Source: Neolentinus lepideus HHB14362 ss-1 (taxonomy: Eukaryota; Basidiomycota; Agaricomycetes; Gloeophyllales; Gloeophyllaceae). Taken from it: 64,000 nt of DNA. The number at the start of each line of letters is the position of its first letter. Position 1 is the first letter of the stretch. This document shows, piece by piece, positions 35,001-46,996 of this stretch. A program made the position numbers and the translations under genes. The DNA is taken from NCBI GenBank assembly GCA_001632425.1, contig KV425560.1, forward strand, positions 356,418 through 420,417. Reading direction: 5' to 3'. Below the pieces are notes generated by a model. It saw nothing but the letters and a program-made list of their open reading frames with translations. It ran no database searches and was not told the origin of the DNA.

Positions 35001-36079
35001 ACTAACTAGTATTATATAGCTGTGCTTAGGCCCAAATTCGAGACGGAAATATCTGTCCAAGACCGTCATCCCACCCGTAAGGAATATATTGTATGCGATG
35101 TTGATCAATTTCTCATTACTTTGCAGTGCTTTTCATGGACCTGGTCAATCACTACTCAGAAATACTACCGCAGACGATCGTGAAGAAAAAGCGGGAATCG
35201 GAAAGGAAGATTCCACTGCGGAAGCGGACTGCCCCTATCGACATGCGTACGAGCAGGAGTAGAATCTCCGTCAGTGCAAGTGCGGGAGGCCTATTGGCCG
35301 TCCAGGAGCGTGCGAAGAAGCAAGGCGAGCCCCTTCCACCAGTTCCTGCTGTTGAAAATAGCCCGGCCCCTCCACCCGTACTGGAGCCAGAATCCAAGCC
35401 TGCCGCGCTTGAGAGTGTGGCACCGACAGCCAGTGAAACATCTAACGACAATGCTAGCACAAACACAACCGAAACGCGTGCGACGACTGTTGAAGACTCG
35501 GATGTCCCTCCACGCCCAGCTTTCAAGGAGCCTCCTCCTGAAGACGATGATTTACCTCCACGCCCGAACTTTAAGGAGCCATCGCCCGAGGACGATGAAG
35601 TTCCTCCCAGACCCAACTTCGCTGAGCCACCCCCTGAGGATGAGGAGAAGGTCCCTTCGTCAACCGTTATCGATGCCACATCTCCGACCAAGGCTGCTTC
35701 TCCCCAGATACCGTCACCGGCAAGCGGTACCAGGACTCCATCTCAGACGTCCCGGGCTACCTCTCCAGAGGATCAGTCTTTGACCAGCGGCAAGGTGTCA
35801 CTATCCCGCACTACCTCTAATGATGCAAGTCGTGTCCGAGGGCCACGGATGTCCCGAGGTCCCAGGGTACAAGGTGGAAGCGTCAGCTCAATTGTCTCAA
35901 ATTTGAACCGCAATTCTGTAGCTGGCTCGCCGACAAGCCCTGGATTCAAACCCAGGTCACCGGCTTCTCCCTCACGACCTTCGTCGGTCGTCAACGATCG
36001 GCGTAGTAGCGTGCGGCGATCCGGTGCCTTTTCCAGGAGAACAATGGCCAGCGACGCTGAGGAGGACCTCCAGAAGTAG
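32035..36079 (+). CDS. F-BAR / DEP / RhoGAP-domain protein (yeast Rgd2 architecture)
   Basis: More than a dozen exons from the ATG at 32035 to the TAG at 36077-36079 give about 1,100 aa. SFWSQDYRRGLEVLYGKLQQG with EEIVAFIRARANAEAALAES is the FCH/F-BAR start. A Pro-rich linker sits inside the F-BAR region, followed by the DEP domain (FPILGEYPDCFTGDEFITWL). The remaining F-BAR helices continue with KLDRQRLGLEERIEDTL and QRWEGDRLRAVK. The GAP region includes VFGIDLRKWAEGG, LVPPVLSAMLRGL, WIYEVPLVAVHHLRESLN and LYVLDAIVAHLR. The tail is Ser/Pro-rich with R/L-P-P-R-P repeats. The layout matches fungal Rgd2-type GAPs for Cdc42/Rho5 at the cell cortex. The usual GxxR-x-S-G arginine finger is not seen. 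Intron 33971-34026 has a GC donor. Confidence 0.9.
33971..34026 (+). other. GC-AG intron in the RhoGAP gene
   Basis: Joining ...AAGACAG to CGCTCCTTC keeps the frame (VKT-A-LLQYEG). The donor is CAG/GCGAGT; the nearby GT gives the wrong phase. Confidence 0.75.
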
Positions 36080-36434
36080 AACGAGTTTACCTAGTCACAC
36101 AGTATATTTTATGGGACTATACATCTTGGACATTGGTTAGTGACAGCGACTCTGTAATGCGGTGCTGAGATAATATCCTGCCTGATGCAATGCATGGTGA
36201 CCCAGTGGCGGCAGAGCTGTCTTTTAAATGGGGACCATGCGCATTTCGTAGCGATCCCTTGAATTTAAATACTACGGTTGCAGCTTCGAGTTGAAGCTTA
36301 AAGGGACCGGCCCAATTGAGAGGCAAAATCTGAGTTCATCAATAACGCTGCTACACTCCTGTGATGTCCCTTATTTTCAACGTAACTCTGTCACCAGTCA
36401 GCGTACGCCGCACTCAGATCAAACGTAGCCGGCA
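36080..36434. other. Intergenic, no gene seen
   Basis: 355 bases between the RhoGAP gene and the APH-type gene. No frame or motif was recognised. Confidence 0.5.
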
Positions 36435-36539
36435 GTGATAAACACCTTCAGCATCGTGCTCTGCGTTGTTTACTTCCGCCGTCTCGACTTGAAGCAAGAC
36501 TCGGTATTAATCTCGTCGTTTGTTCTCACCTCCATACTC

Positions 36540-37478
36540 ATGTATACGGATCCAAATGTATGGTGGCCGTCTGCTACATACCATTCGTTGCACGTATGCT
36601 CAAGTGACATATTGCAGGTTCTTGAACTGCCTCCGGTCAGGAGCTCATTCATGGAGCGTTTTCGCGGCTATATTCACCGGACGGTCCTGGTCAAGTTATC
36701 GAGGTGGTACTGCCGATGGTTCAATTATCGAGCTGATATGGGCATCTTCCCGTTGCCCTTCAATCTTGTCTTGAAGTACACCCACAGGACTCGTAGAGCA
36801 GAAGCTCTGGCTATGTCCATGGCACGAAAGCTGGGTATTCCGACCCCTCGACTAATCTCTTATGGGAGCGACGGCCCACATTGGAAGCGAGGCTCCATCC
36901 TGATGACCCGTATGCCTGGCAAGCCCCTAGATGAGGTACACAAATCCCTTTTAACCGCAGAATGGGATATCATCCGAGAGCAGCTGGCCAGTTACCTTTT
37001 ACTTATGCGGTCCTGCAAATCCCCTTGGTGTTCACGGGTTTGCTCCGTGGAGGGTAGGTCCTTGATCGGTGCCCGCATACCGGGAGGGGAGGAAGGACCT
37101 TGGGCTGATGAAGCTGCATTCCATGCTACGTTCCTTGGTTATGCGTCACCCCTCAATTGCAATCCTGAGGTTTCCTTCGAGGACCAGCTCGCTACGGTCA
37201 AACTTTTGACGGACGCCCATCATAACCTGGTTTTCACTCACGGTGACCTCCTGTCACATAACATCTTAATCGACAAGGGCCGTGTCTCAGCTGTCCTCGA
37301 CTGGGAATATGCCGGGTTGCTGCCAGAGTACTGGGAATATACCCAGATACTACGCCTTCCGTTCTTAGGTTGGTGGTGGCCGCAGTTTGCGATGACACTC
37401 CCTGGTTACAAATATGAGAAGGAGTACAAGTCTTATTGCGCCATGTGGTCGTTCGCGCGGGACTCCTTTTCCTGGTGA
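36540..37478 (+). CDS. APH-type kinase-like protein (phosphotransferase family)
   Basis: One long open frame ends at 37478. I take the first in-frame ATG (36540); the frame extends upstream to 36435 without ATG. FNLVLKYTHRTRRAEALAMSMARKL is the N-lobe with the Lys and Glu positions, PRLISYGSDG and GSILMTRMPGKPLDE the hinge. VFTHGDLLSHNILID carries the catalytic H-G-D-x-x-x-x-N loop, and VSAVLDWEYAGLLPEYWEY the metal-binding Asp (D-W-E). These are APH (aminoglycoside phosphotransferase-like) fold landmarks. The family is greatly expanded in Agaricomycetes and its substrates are mostly unknown. Antibiotic resistance should not be inferred. It has no clear intron after 36650. Confidence 0.82.
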   Translation: MYTDPNVWWPSATYHSLHVCSSDILQVLELPPVRSSFMERFRGYIHRTVLVKLSRWYCRWFNYRADMGIFPLPFNLVLKYTHRTRRAEALAMSMARKLGIPTPRLISYGSDGPHWKRGSILMTRMPGKPLDEVHKSLLTAEWDIIREQLASYLLLMRSCKSPWCSRVCSVEGRSLIGARIPGGEEGPWADEAAFHATFLGYASPLNCNPEVSFEDQLATVKLLTDAHHNLVFTHGDLLSHNILIDKGRVSAVLDWEYAGLLPEYWEYTQILRLPFLGWWWPQFAMTLPGYKYEKEYKSYCAMWSFARDSFSW

Positions 37479-38839
37479 ACCATGGCACTGTAATATTTTG
37501 TCTTCAACCTGGCGTTCCAGCTGTGGTGCTCTCATTTCACGTTGTGCTTTCATCTCTTTTTATAGCACGTCTTTAACTAGGACATGAATCCTACCTGAAA
37601 TGCTTGATACAGACTGCGCTCTTCCAATGAAATAGTCATTTTGGAAGTGACGGATCAGCGCTCAAGCGTTCGGCTCTGTTCGCTGTAAGATATTGGTTCA
37701 TTATTGAAGCTTGATGAGCATTAGTAGATTCAAGTTGTAGACCCAGCTGGTCGCAGTAGACCTTCAAACCAACATTGCATTGCATTTCACACGTGCTTGA
37801 ACGTAGAATCTGTCACTTCTATCAAGGTCTTAAGGTCATGTTGATAGCACATGTGCAGCTATGGTAAAGGCGACTAGCGTGACATTCCAGCAATTCCTCA
37901 TGATTCTCTAGACGAGGATGGAACCATACTAATCTTGCAACCTTTGCACCAGGGGTAGACTAATTAACCTCCTGCTCACGTGTGGAGACAGCGCCATGTT
38001 CCAGAGTGCTCGCAGTTGGGCCGAAGACTTTCTGCGCAAATCATGACCAGTACTTAGTGACTCCTAGCCTGGCCTTCGGCTTCAGGCGCAGGCTTCCGTA
38101 CCTCCATGCCCGAATGCTTTATCCAGCGTCCTTCGTTTCATTAATGGAGGAGAGTAAAATTGTATAGGCCTTCGAACGACCATTCTTCTATGCACGAGAG
38201 ACATAAAACCTATTATCACGAATCCCCACGATGGCGCAACGGCCCTGATGTTGGATCTGTCCGGGGATCAACATGGCGATGCAATCTAAGCTTAACACAG
38301 TCTCGAAGCACGGATCACACACCTCACCTAGTCTCGTCGCATTCCACTCACCGCCGAGAGTGTGATTGCATGGGTTTTGATGTTCGGATGCGTGACGAGA
38401 CGGGTAGACCCCTCGTCCCGACAAAGGCACGAGCTTGATCACACGCACTTGCCTCCGTTTCGCTACACCTCATCCTGCGAAGCTCTGAAAAGCTGAAGAA
38501 GGTTCTGATGCAGCGGAGTGTCAGTTGCAGTCATGGCCATAATGGATGAATCCCGAGGTGTCGTGCTCTGTTATTGTTCACGTAGCATAGTGTTTCCCGC
38601 GTAAGGTCTTTGCTCCTGGTGACTGAGCGCTTTGAGACGCAGTCAAGTGTCTCCCCTGACCAGCTTGTTCGCTCGCGCGGTTAGTCTCCTGGACATAGAT
38701 TAAGCGTCGCGCCAATTTCGAAGGAGACTAGGAACATGACTGCTTCTCATGAGAATACAACAAATTTCTCGTACATGCACACGGTTATTGGTATGTACGC
38801 ACATCAGAGTAAACTTGGACTGCAGACAAGGTTCAATTA
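37479..38839. other. 1.4 kb intergenic, no gene seen
   Basis: Only short frames are present on either strand, none with protein-like composition or plausible splice partners. No repeat array was noticed. Confidence 0.45.
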
Positions 38840-39291
38840 TCAGCGTCGAGCATAGGCAGCTCTCCGGTCTTCTTTCTTTTGATCCATCTATTCGTGACAT
38901 TATTACCGCGTAAATTGCAGCCAGTACCGGTAACAATGTATGGCAAGGCCTCACTTACCCATGTCTTCTTGCAGTCGCGGTATGCCTGGAAGAAGTCCAA
39001 GCACTTGTCTCGATCATAGTCGTGCCGGTTTAGACAATCATAAGATGCCTTGGCAGCGTTTTCGCAAGGACTGATAAGACAGAGCGCAAAGACTATTGAG
39101 TGACTATCGCATCTGGTGTCTAGGAGAGGACTGACTCAACAAATTTCGTGGCGACATTCTGCTTCTGTGAATGCATTTCTCGAGATAGGTTCTTGCAAGT
39201 AGCTCCTCAGACATACTTTGAAAGTCTCTACGTAATCCTTTGGCCTTATGTTATCGCGCGGAGAGGGGTCCTTTGCCTTATCAGCTGCCAT
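38840..39291 (-). CDS. COX23: Cytochrome c oxidase assembly factor COX23 (twin CX9C protein)
   Basis: Four short exons (39291-39217, 39164-39136, 39070-38959, 38887-38840) join in frame to 87 aa, and all junctions are GT-AG. The protein starts MAADKAKDPSPRDNIRPKDY and continues FVDPCENAAKASYDCLNRHD, then DKCLDFFQAYRDCKKTW and KKEDRRAAYARR. It has two C-x9-C pairs, the coiled-coil-helix-coiled-coil-helix fold imported by Mia40 into the intermembrane space. P-C-E-N-A-A-x-A-S-Y-D-C-L and the K-K-x-W end are typical of Cox23, which is needed for copper delivery or assembly of complex IV. No exon is longer than 112 nt, so it is invisible as a long frame. Confidence 0.92.
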
Positions 39292-39556
39292 AGGGGTCAA
39301 TTCAGCGGATGGGTGGCTAATGTAGCACGTTTAGCAGACCAGACCGCCAGAGGAGTGATTAGAGCCAGCGCTCCTCAAGGTTTGGTCAGAAGACCGAGCG
39401 TGCGATAGAACCGATCACTGGTGTCACGACCACGTGAATGTGACTCACGTGAAAAACGCGATTGTGACGCATAACTCAAGCCTCAACGACCTTCAACACT
39501 CACTGGCAAGCGATTATCGTCGCCATTCCTTACCATCGAGAAGCGACTAATAGACA
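39292..39556. promoter_or_regulatory. Divergent promoter, COX23 / coiled-coil protein (265 bp)
   Basis: Starts at 39291 (minus) and 39557 (plus) diverge. The interval contains CACGTGA-type E-box sequences near 39431-39449 (CCACGTGAATG and TCACGTGA), possible bHLH sites. Confidence 0.5.
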
Positions 39557-40732
39557 ATGACCCACATGGTAAATTAATAGCTACGAAAGGTCTCATTGAC
39601 TCCAATTCGTCATAGGAAACCGACCAATGGTCTCTCGTCCGAAGCAGGATACTGCTCGACCACCTCAACGATTTAGCACATGAAATTGACGACAAGGTCT
39701 TGCTATAGCTACAACACCATCTCAACTGATATATGATATGGTAATTTTAGGACCTGCATCGTGCTCTGACCGTCATTTCCTGTGGTAAATGGATGAAAAC
39801 TCCTAATGACGGAGAGAACACATGTGGCTCTGAGCAATATCCCCTCAAATCCCTCCCTGGAGGACTAAATGAAGATGACATACGTCGCTACGCAGCATCG
39901 ACGATGCATGTAAGCACTTTCCCTGAAGAGCCTTCCATAGCTGCCTGATCCTGCATGCTGAAAGTTGGATGATGCCACCCAAGAACAGCTGGCAAATACG
40001 TTGCAGCGCACTCTAACAGAGGTCGCTACATTCTACTGGGGCGATGAAGGTACTCTTGACTTTACTGTAGGAAGGGGCTGCTAATCCCGCGAGGTTTCCG
40101 CTCGTAGAGCTCTCTCAGGAACAGCTGGAAGAACGTTTACAGCTCCTGCCCGACGAATTGAATTCGCATCTGGACCACCTCCACCGCGATGAAGAGGAGC
40201 TATCATCTAGACAGGGCAGAATCCAGAACCTTGTAGGAGAACTGCACAAGGTACTCTCGGGAACGTCGTCACGCGTCTTGACAACTCACCACTATCGTAG
40301 ATCCATCCCCGGCTGCGTAGCAAGCTCTCAACTCTTCTCTCAAATTATTCAATCCCGATGCGCGACAAACACTTTGCCACACAGGATCTCGTATCCTCGA
40401 AAATCGAGACATCTCTCCTCAAACTCTCTGTGCTCCGCGCGAAAGCCTACGCAGATCTGTACGGCTACCACTCTTCGAAGAACCCCGAGGCAACAATGAC
40501 AAAGGCCTTGTCAGCAGCTCACGAGCGATACACCGCCGAGGAGCGAAGATTGCAAGAAGAGGAGAGGAAATTGGACAGACAATTGAAGGAATACCAGCAG
40601 CTCCTGGAGTTGGTCGACGGCAAGAGCAGAGATGGCGGCTTTGCGCAGGTCGTTGAGGATTGGGTCAGAGTACAAAAGGAAACTGAGGAATGTAAACGGG
40701 ATCTGCGGAGGTTAGGCTGGACTGGGGACTAG
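39557..40732 (+). CDS. Coiled-coil protein, possibly augmin HAUS4-like
   Basis: Six exons (39557-39568, 39616-39696, 39751-39909, 39965-40049, 40108-40250, 40301-40732) join in frame to 303 aa. An in-frame TAG directly upstream fixes the start. The first exon is only 12 nt. WSLVRSRILLDHLNDLAHEID, LQRTLTEVATFYWGDE, LPDELNSHLDHLHRDEEELS and the long run AHERYTAEERRLQEEERKL with EYQQLLELVD are amphipathic helices and coiled coil. It ends CKRDLRRLGWTGD. The overall shape (helical, ~300 aa, Arg/Trp near the end) recalls the HAUS4 subunit of the augmin microtubule-nucleation complex. This is a guess from architecture, not a recognised signature. Confidence 0.78.
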
Positions 40733-40838
40733 GGCCTCTGCCTTTAGCTGCCCCCCCTGGCAGTCGCACCTGCATCTATGTATTCTACATTCGGCCGTAT
40801 TTATCCATACAGATGTAGTGATTTCGGCCCTAGCATCC

Positions 40839-43286
40839 TCATATCAGATCGGATTCATCGGCATTGAGGATAAAATTGATAAAGAAGCGAACTTCCTCCA
40901 CCACGCTCGCCGCCAGGACAGCTGGCGAACATAGAGTGTAAGCGTCCTCAGCAGAAAAGGTGAGGAGATCTACCTACCTTCGTTCACAGTATGTGCACCG
41001 TTATACGCCTCCTTCTCCTCATTCCGATGCGTGTACCGGAAGATGTGGCGTGTCAAGTTCCAGTAGGATTTGGTATCTAAAAGGCGATAAGTATTGTGGC
41101 ATGATGTCGGATGACGAAATTTCCCCGACCAGTGTTGCCTAGCCGCATACAAATGAGCAAGGAAAAACATGACCATGAAACAGGCACTCACCAAGGCCAA
41201 ACGAGGGAGCGACCACGACAGAACTAGCATTGTACCCCTCAGAGCTCTCAATGGTAGCCTTGATAGTCCCGGAGAGCAGCCTCGCAGGCGCAGACCCAAA
41301 GAACGGAGTCACAGGCGATACCTCCAGCCGATTATCGAATGCATCTGACAATATCAATTCACCCGCACAAACGTCGTCGCAATTGCTTGTGGCGCGACCA
41401 AATGCATTGACACTCAGGTTATAGCTAGCCGCTAGGGGCGAAAGAAGGGTGGTAAAGTAGTCCTGCAACTCACGTACAGAGCTGCGGCCCAAGTCATGAC
41501 TGCTCTGCCATTATCCTAAAACACCACGCACCTATGTTCCGCAATCCGATGATTCACCACCGCCTCCACCGTCTCTGGCAACGCATTAACCTTGACCCCG
41601 CCGTTAACTAGGTCCGCAGCCTGCGTCGTCTTCAACGTGGCGTCCCATATAGCGTGCCACTTAATCAAGCCGTCCTTGAACGCCTCCAGCGCGCGGTCGT
41701 CCTCGACCGCTCTCGCAGCCAGACGACGGAGACCGGGCGGCGTGGCGGGATCGTACGCAGCGAGACACTGCGCGAGCGCGAACGGTGTGCCAGAACGGAG
41801 GAGCTGGGGTGTGTGCGCGTGCGACTCAATTTCGACGATCATAGACGCGAGCATGCCGATGCTCTGTCATATAGCTTGTATGTGAAGACTAGCTATACGT
41901 GAGATGAGAGGAGGTGCGCACCGTATGGGCGGGCGGGATGCTCGAGTGCCCGCCAACGGTGTTGATCCGTATACCGACATCGAGGTATCCTTTCTCAGAC
42001 ACATCGGGCGCAGCCATGATCACCTCGCCGCCCGCCAGGTCCTTGACGCCTCCTACAAGAGCGCCATGACTTCTGCGCATTAATAGAGCGGACGGATGTA
42101 TGTACCTCCTTCGTCGATGAGCATCGCGAATCCGTCCTTGCCGTAAGTCTCCTCTAGATATCCTCCCAATTTGCCTGCGCCCTGACAGAGTATTATTCAC
42201 TTGACTTGGGTCAGGTGACTGCACGAACCTCTTCTCCAGAGGCCTCTTCGTCTATCCCGTAAGCCAGCACAACGGTACGCGCCGGCACGAAGCCATGTTT
42301 AAGAAGCGTGTCAACAGTAATCCTGCAGAGTACAAGTGAGCCAGCAGGGCAATATTCTATCTGGTCCTGGACCGACAGTTGCGTTATCAAGTCCGCCTTG
42401 TCGTCGACAGATCCGCGGCCCCAGATCCATTTGCCTGTAAGTCAGCGGCGGTTAAATCTTTCTCAGCGGGTGTCGTAACTAGGCACAGCGGACCGTCGTA
42501 GTGGCCGGAGTATGGTGGATGTTCCCACTGGTCGACGGTTGACGGCTCGACAGGAACGACATCTGGGATAATACATTATACCATGTCATGCCAGAATATG
42601 GACATCTTGCCTTGGTGAGCGGTTAAGAGAATCGGCAGTAGAGTCTCATTGGTGCCCTGCCAATGGAATACTAAAGCATATGTATTGACTCTTGTGACAC
42701 GTAAACTTTGATAGCTAGTACAGGGCAATGTAGGCGACCAGCATCTGTTAGAGCTGGGTGATGGTGCTCACACGAGAGGAAAGGTAGATTCCAAGTACTG
42801 ATGCAGCCATCCAAACGTCCCCCACCTGGCGTCTTGTCCAACGGGCTTAAGATCATCATAAGACTCGGTCCTTCGAGACGGAAGTCAGTCGGTCACACGA
42901 CGATAGCGGTGCAATGGTAATTACGGAATCTGTATTGCACCTCCGAGCCTATTATAGACACCCTGCTTGTAGCCGTCCCAGTGAATCAGCGCCTCTATCT
43001 GCGTGCTCAATTTTGCATGCTTCCGGGGATAGATGGAGTCGACTTGGGGGCACACTGCTGGTGCGCTGAGGTCCGCGCTGTTGACCTCTGCACGAAGCAG
43101 ATGCCAGAGTGCCAGGGCCAGAACTAACAAAACAAATACAAACGACTTGAGAGTACGAATCTCCTTCTCAGGCTGTCCTGACAGCAAGCCTGGCATAGAC
43201 TTGTAGCCAGGCGTTCGGATCAGGTTCCGGTCATAGTCACCAGTGGTCGATATTTTTGACTTTTCGAGGTTGCTACCCATAACCAT
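40839..43286 (-). CDS. CPS1: Vacuolar carboxypeptidase S (peptidase family M20), copy 2
   Basis: The gene runs from ATG 43286 (a second in-frame ATG at 43280) to the TGA at 40839-40841 in about ten exons. FVFVLLVLALALWHLLRAE near residue 50 is the signal anchor. LLTAHQDVVPV (split by a GC-AG intron), WGRGSVDDKAD, YGIDEEASGEE, MLIDEGGG, TVGGHSSIPPAHT, NGGVKVNALPETVEAVVNHR and NGAHTVNE give the full set of M20 metal and catalytic residues. The C-terminal exon reads VLAASVVEEVRFFINFILNADES. It has the same topology as copy 1 but is clearly diverged, so the duplication is not recent. It is head-to-head with the Zap1-like gene and tail-to-tail, 106 bp away, with the coiled-coil gene. Confidence 0.92.
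42563..42610 (-). other. GC-AG intron in carboxypeptidase S copy 2
   Basis: A 48-nt intron has donor CCAAG/GCAAGA and acceptor TCCCAG/ATGTCG. It splits the Asp codon of TAHQDVVPV at the same codon and phase as the GT-AG intron of copy 1. Confidence 0.85.
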
Positions 43287-43505
43287 TCAAGCCAGCACAA
43301 GCACAAGAGCAGGTCGAGCAAAAATGTCGAGCAAGTCAGCTAGACCAGCGCGAACATACAAGTCCAGAAGCAAGGAAGGAGGAAGACGGATAGCGTGCCT
43401 TGGACAGCGCACGTGGCCAGCGCGACCAGTATATGAGCTTAGGTAAGCAAGAGAGAGGACCCTCCCAGTCAACCAGAAAGCTTGAGGCCTCGCTGTGATA
43501 GCAAG
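43287..43505. promoter_or_regulatory. Divergent promoter, carboxypeptidase S copy 2 / Zap1-like (219 bp)
   Basis: Only 219 bp separate the start codons. I looked for the yeast zinc-responsive element ACCTTNAAGGT and did not find it. CACGTGG at about 43409-43415 is an E-box-like site. Confidence 0.5.
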
Positions 43506-45576
<2,071 letters not shown>

Positions 45577-45955
45577 CTAGCTTGTGATTGTAATATTATT
45601 CATGCTTTCTGAATGCTACTCGGATGTCATTGCTCCCGTTCCATAGGCATGCCATATTCCAAGGCGAGTTGCCAGGGGTAACGACGAGTTTACCTGTGTC
45701 GCCGATGTTATATTGCTCAGTGTGGCGCGACGCGTTGCTGTCACGTGATGACGGAAGCATCCTCGGATTGGTCCGAGCTAAATTGGGCGTTTGTCGAATG
45801 CGAAGCTGCAATAGAGTTTCGTTAATAACTCCCCCCGACGAGTTCTTAACCGGTTGACGTTAAGGTCATCCGAGGCCCATGGCAGTTGTCCCAACCGCAG
45901 CACGTATCACGCGCAAGTCATGGCTTGACTGTCAAACCTCTGGTCAAAAGTCAAG

Positions 45956-46276
45956 ATGGTCAAGCTTGAAAGGGCTCGGAGACGGGGAAGACGGTGGGTA
46001 ATAGCTTGGGCTATAAAGCTCTTATCTGCCGTCCTCCCCGTCTCTAAGTACTTTTTTCACTCGGCCGGACCCGCCAACCCCGTCGAGGATGAAGATAACC
46101 AAGCTCATGACCAACTGGGTCCCTTTCTTCACGAGGCGTGTGTCAGTGCTGCGAAGTCCGGTTCTTTGTGCAGCTGGATGGGATGGAAGGTGAGCGAGCA
46201 AGGTATCTGGAGAGGTGAGTCCGAATCTTGATGGTCTTCCTCCCGCCGTCGCTTCAGCTTGTTCGCAGATCTCTAG
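45956..46276 (+). CDS. Possible 88-aa protein, unknown
   Basis: Exon 45956-46214 and a short second exon ending at the TAG 46274-46276 give MVKLERARRRGRRWVIAWAI and on to an acidic middle (PVEDEDNQAHDQLGP) and a Trp/Cys segment (SGSLCSWMGWKV). The start context CAAGATGG is good and the GTGAGT donor is canonical. A basic start followed by a hydrophobic stretch could be a small secreted or membrane protein. No family was recognised. Confidence 0.3.
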
Positions 46277-46421
46277 TGGCCGGCGAGTCTGCGCTCGGAA
46301 TCAAGCAGCAATAGCTTGGTGAGAGACGACCCCGGGATCCGTCACAGACCTTCGTCTTCGGGAACAGTGAGATCTAGCGCCTTTAGCTGCTGAACGAGAC
46401 TTGACACGGTCTTCAGTTATG

Positions 46422-46691
46422 GATAAAAGTTCACTGTATTCCACCCCTCCGACCCAATCTTCGGCGCCATCGCCAGCTTCAGATATCTTGACACCATGCA
46501 GAGTGTATCTGCAACCTTTGTGCGCCGTCTCATCGCCCTCCAGACCTCCACAATATCCTGACAGTTTGGCGGAGCGATCGTCACCTCTATCTCGAGGTTC
46601 CATTTCCTCTAGACCGAGTCGTGCATATCCACCCCAGCCCCCGACCCCCCGGTTGCCTTCCTCTACCCCGGCTAAATCCCGGTGGGTGTGA
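46422..46691 (+). CDS. Possible Ser/Pro-rich small protein, unknown
   Basis: The open frame starts MDKSSLYSTPPTQSSAPSPA and is Ser/Pro/Arg-rich to its end at a TGA. A CTTCAG acceptor-like site lies just before the ATG, so this might be a last exon. The low-complexity composition makes a chance frame possible. Confidence 0.25.
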   Translation, partial: DKSSLYSTPPTQSSAPSPASDILTPCRVYLQPLCAVSSPSRPPQYPDSLAERSSPLSRGSISSRPSRAYPPQPPTPRLPSSTPAKSRWV

Positions 46692-46996
46692 CATAATGCC
46701 TCCCACTGATATCTGTGTCCTGCATTCGACTTGGCTATATGCCTGTATTCCTACACTTGATTTTGGTGAACTATGATACCTTGCCTCGGAAGATTATGAA
46801 AGTCTGTTTGCGTATAGTAACATTTTCGACTCTTCACTGAAAGACCTTACGGTAGGATATATATATATGATCAAGGGAAACCTGGACATTTGGATCCCTG
46901 CTTACATACTCGACAAGTTCGTCGTGGTACTATACGGCACTACAGGTGCTCCGATACACTATTCTCTAGAGGATTTCGAACAGCATCACTACAAGA

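Larger units (their letters stand above)
45577..46996. other. Intergenic with two doubtful small frames
   Basis: 1.4 kb lie between convergent genes. Two small plus-strand frames are listed separately with low confidence. TATATATATATG at 46857-46868 is a simple AT run. Nothing else is evident. Confidence 0.45.

Noticed and set aside
36435..36539. Upstream extension of the APH-type protein
   Set aside because: It has no ATG (it would start with GTG) and probably represents 5' UTR or an unidentified intron/exon.
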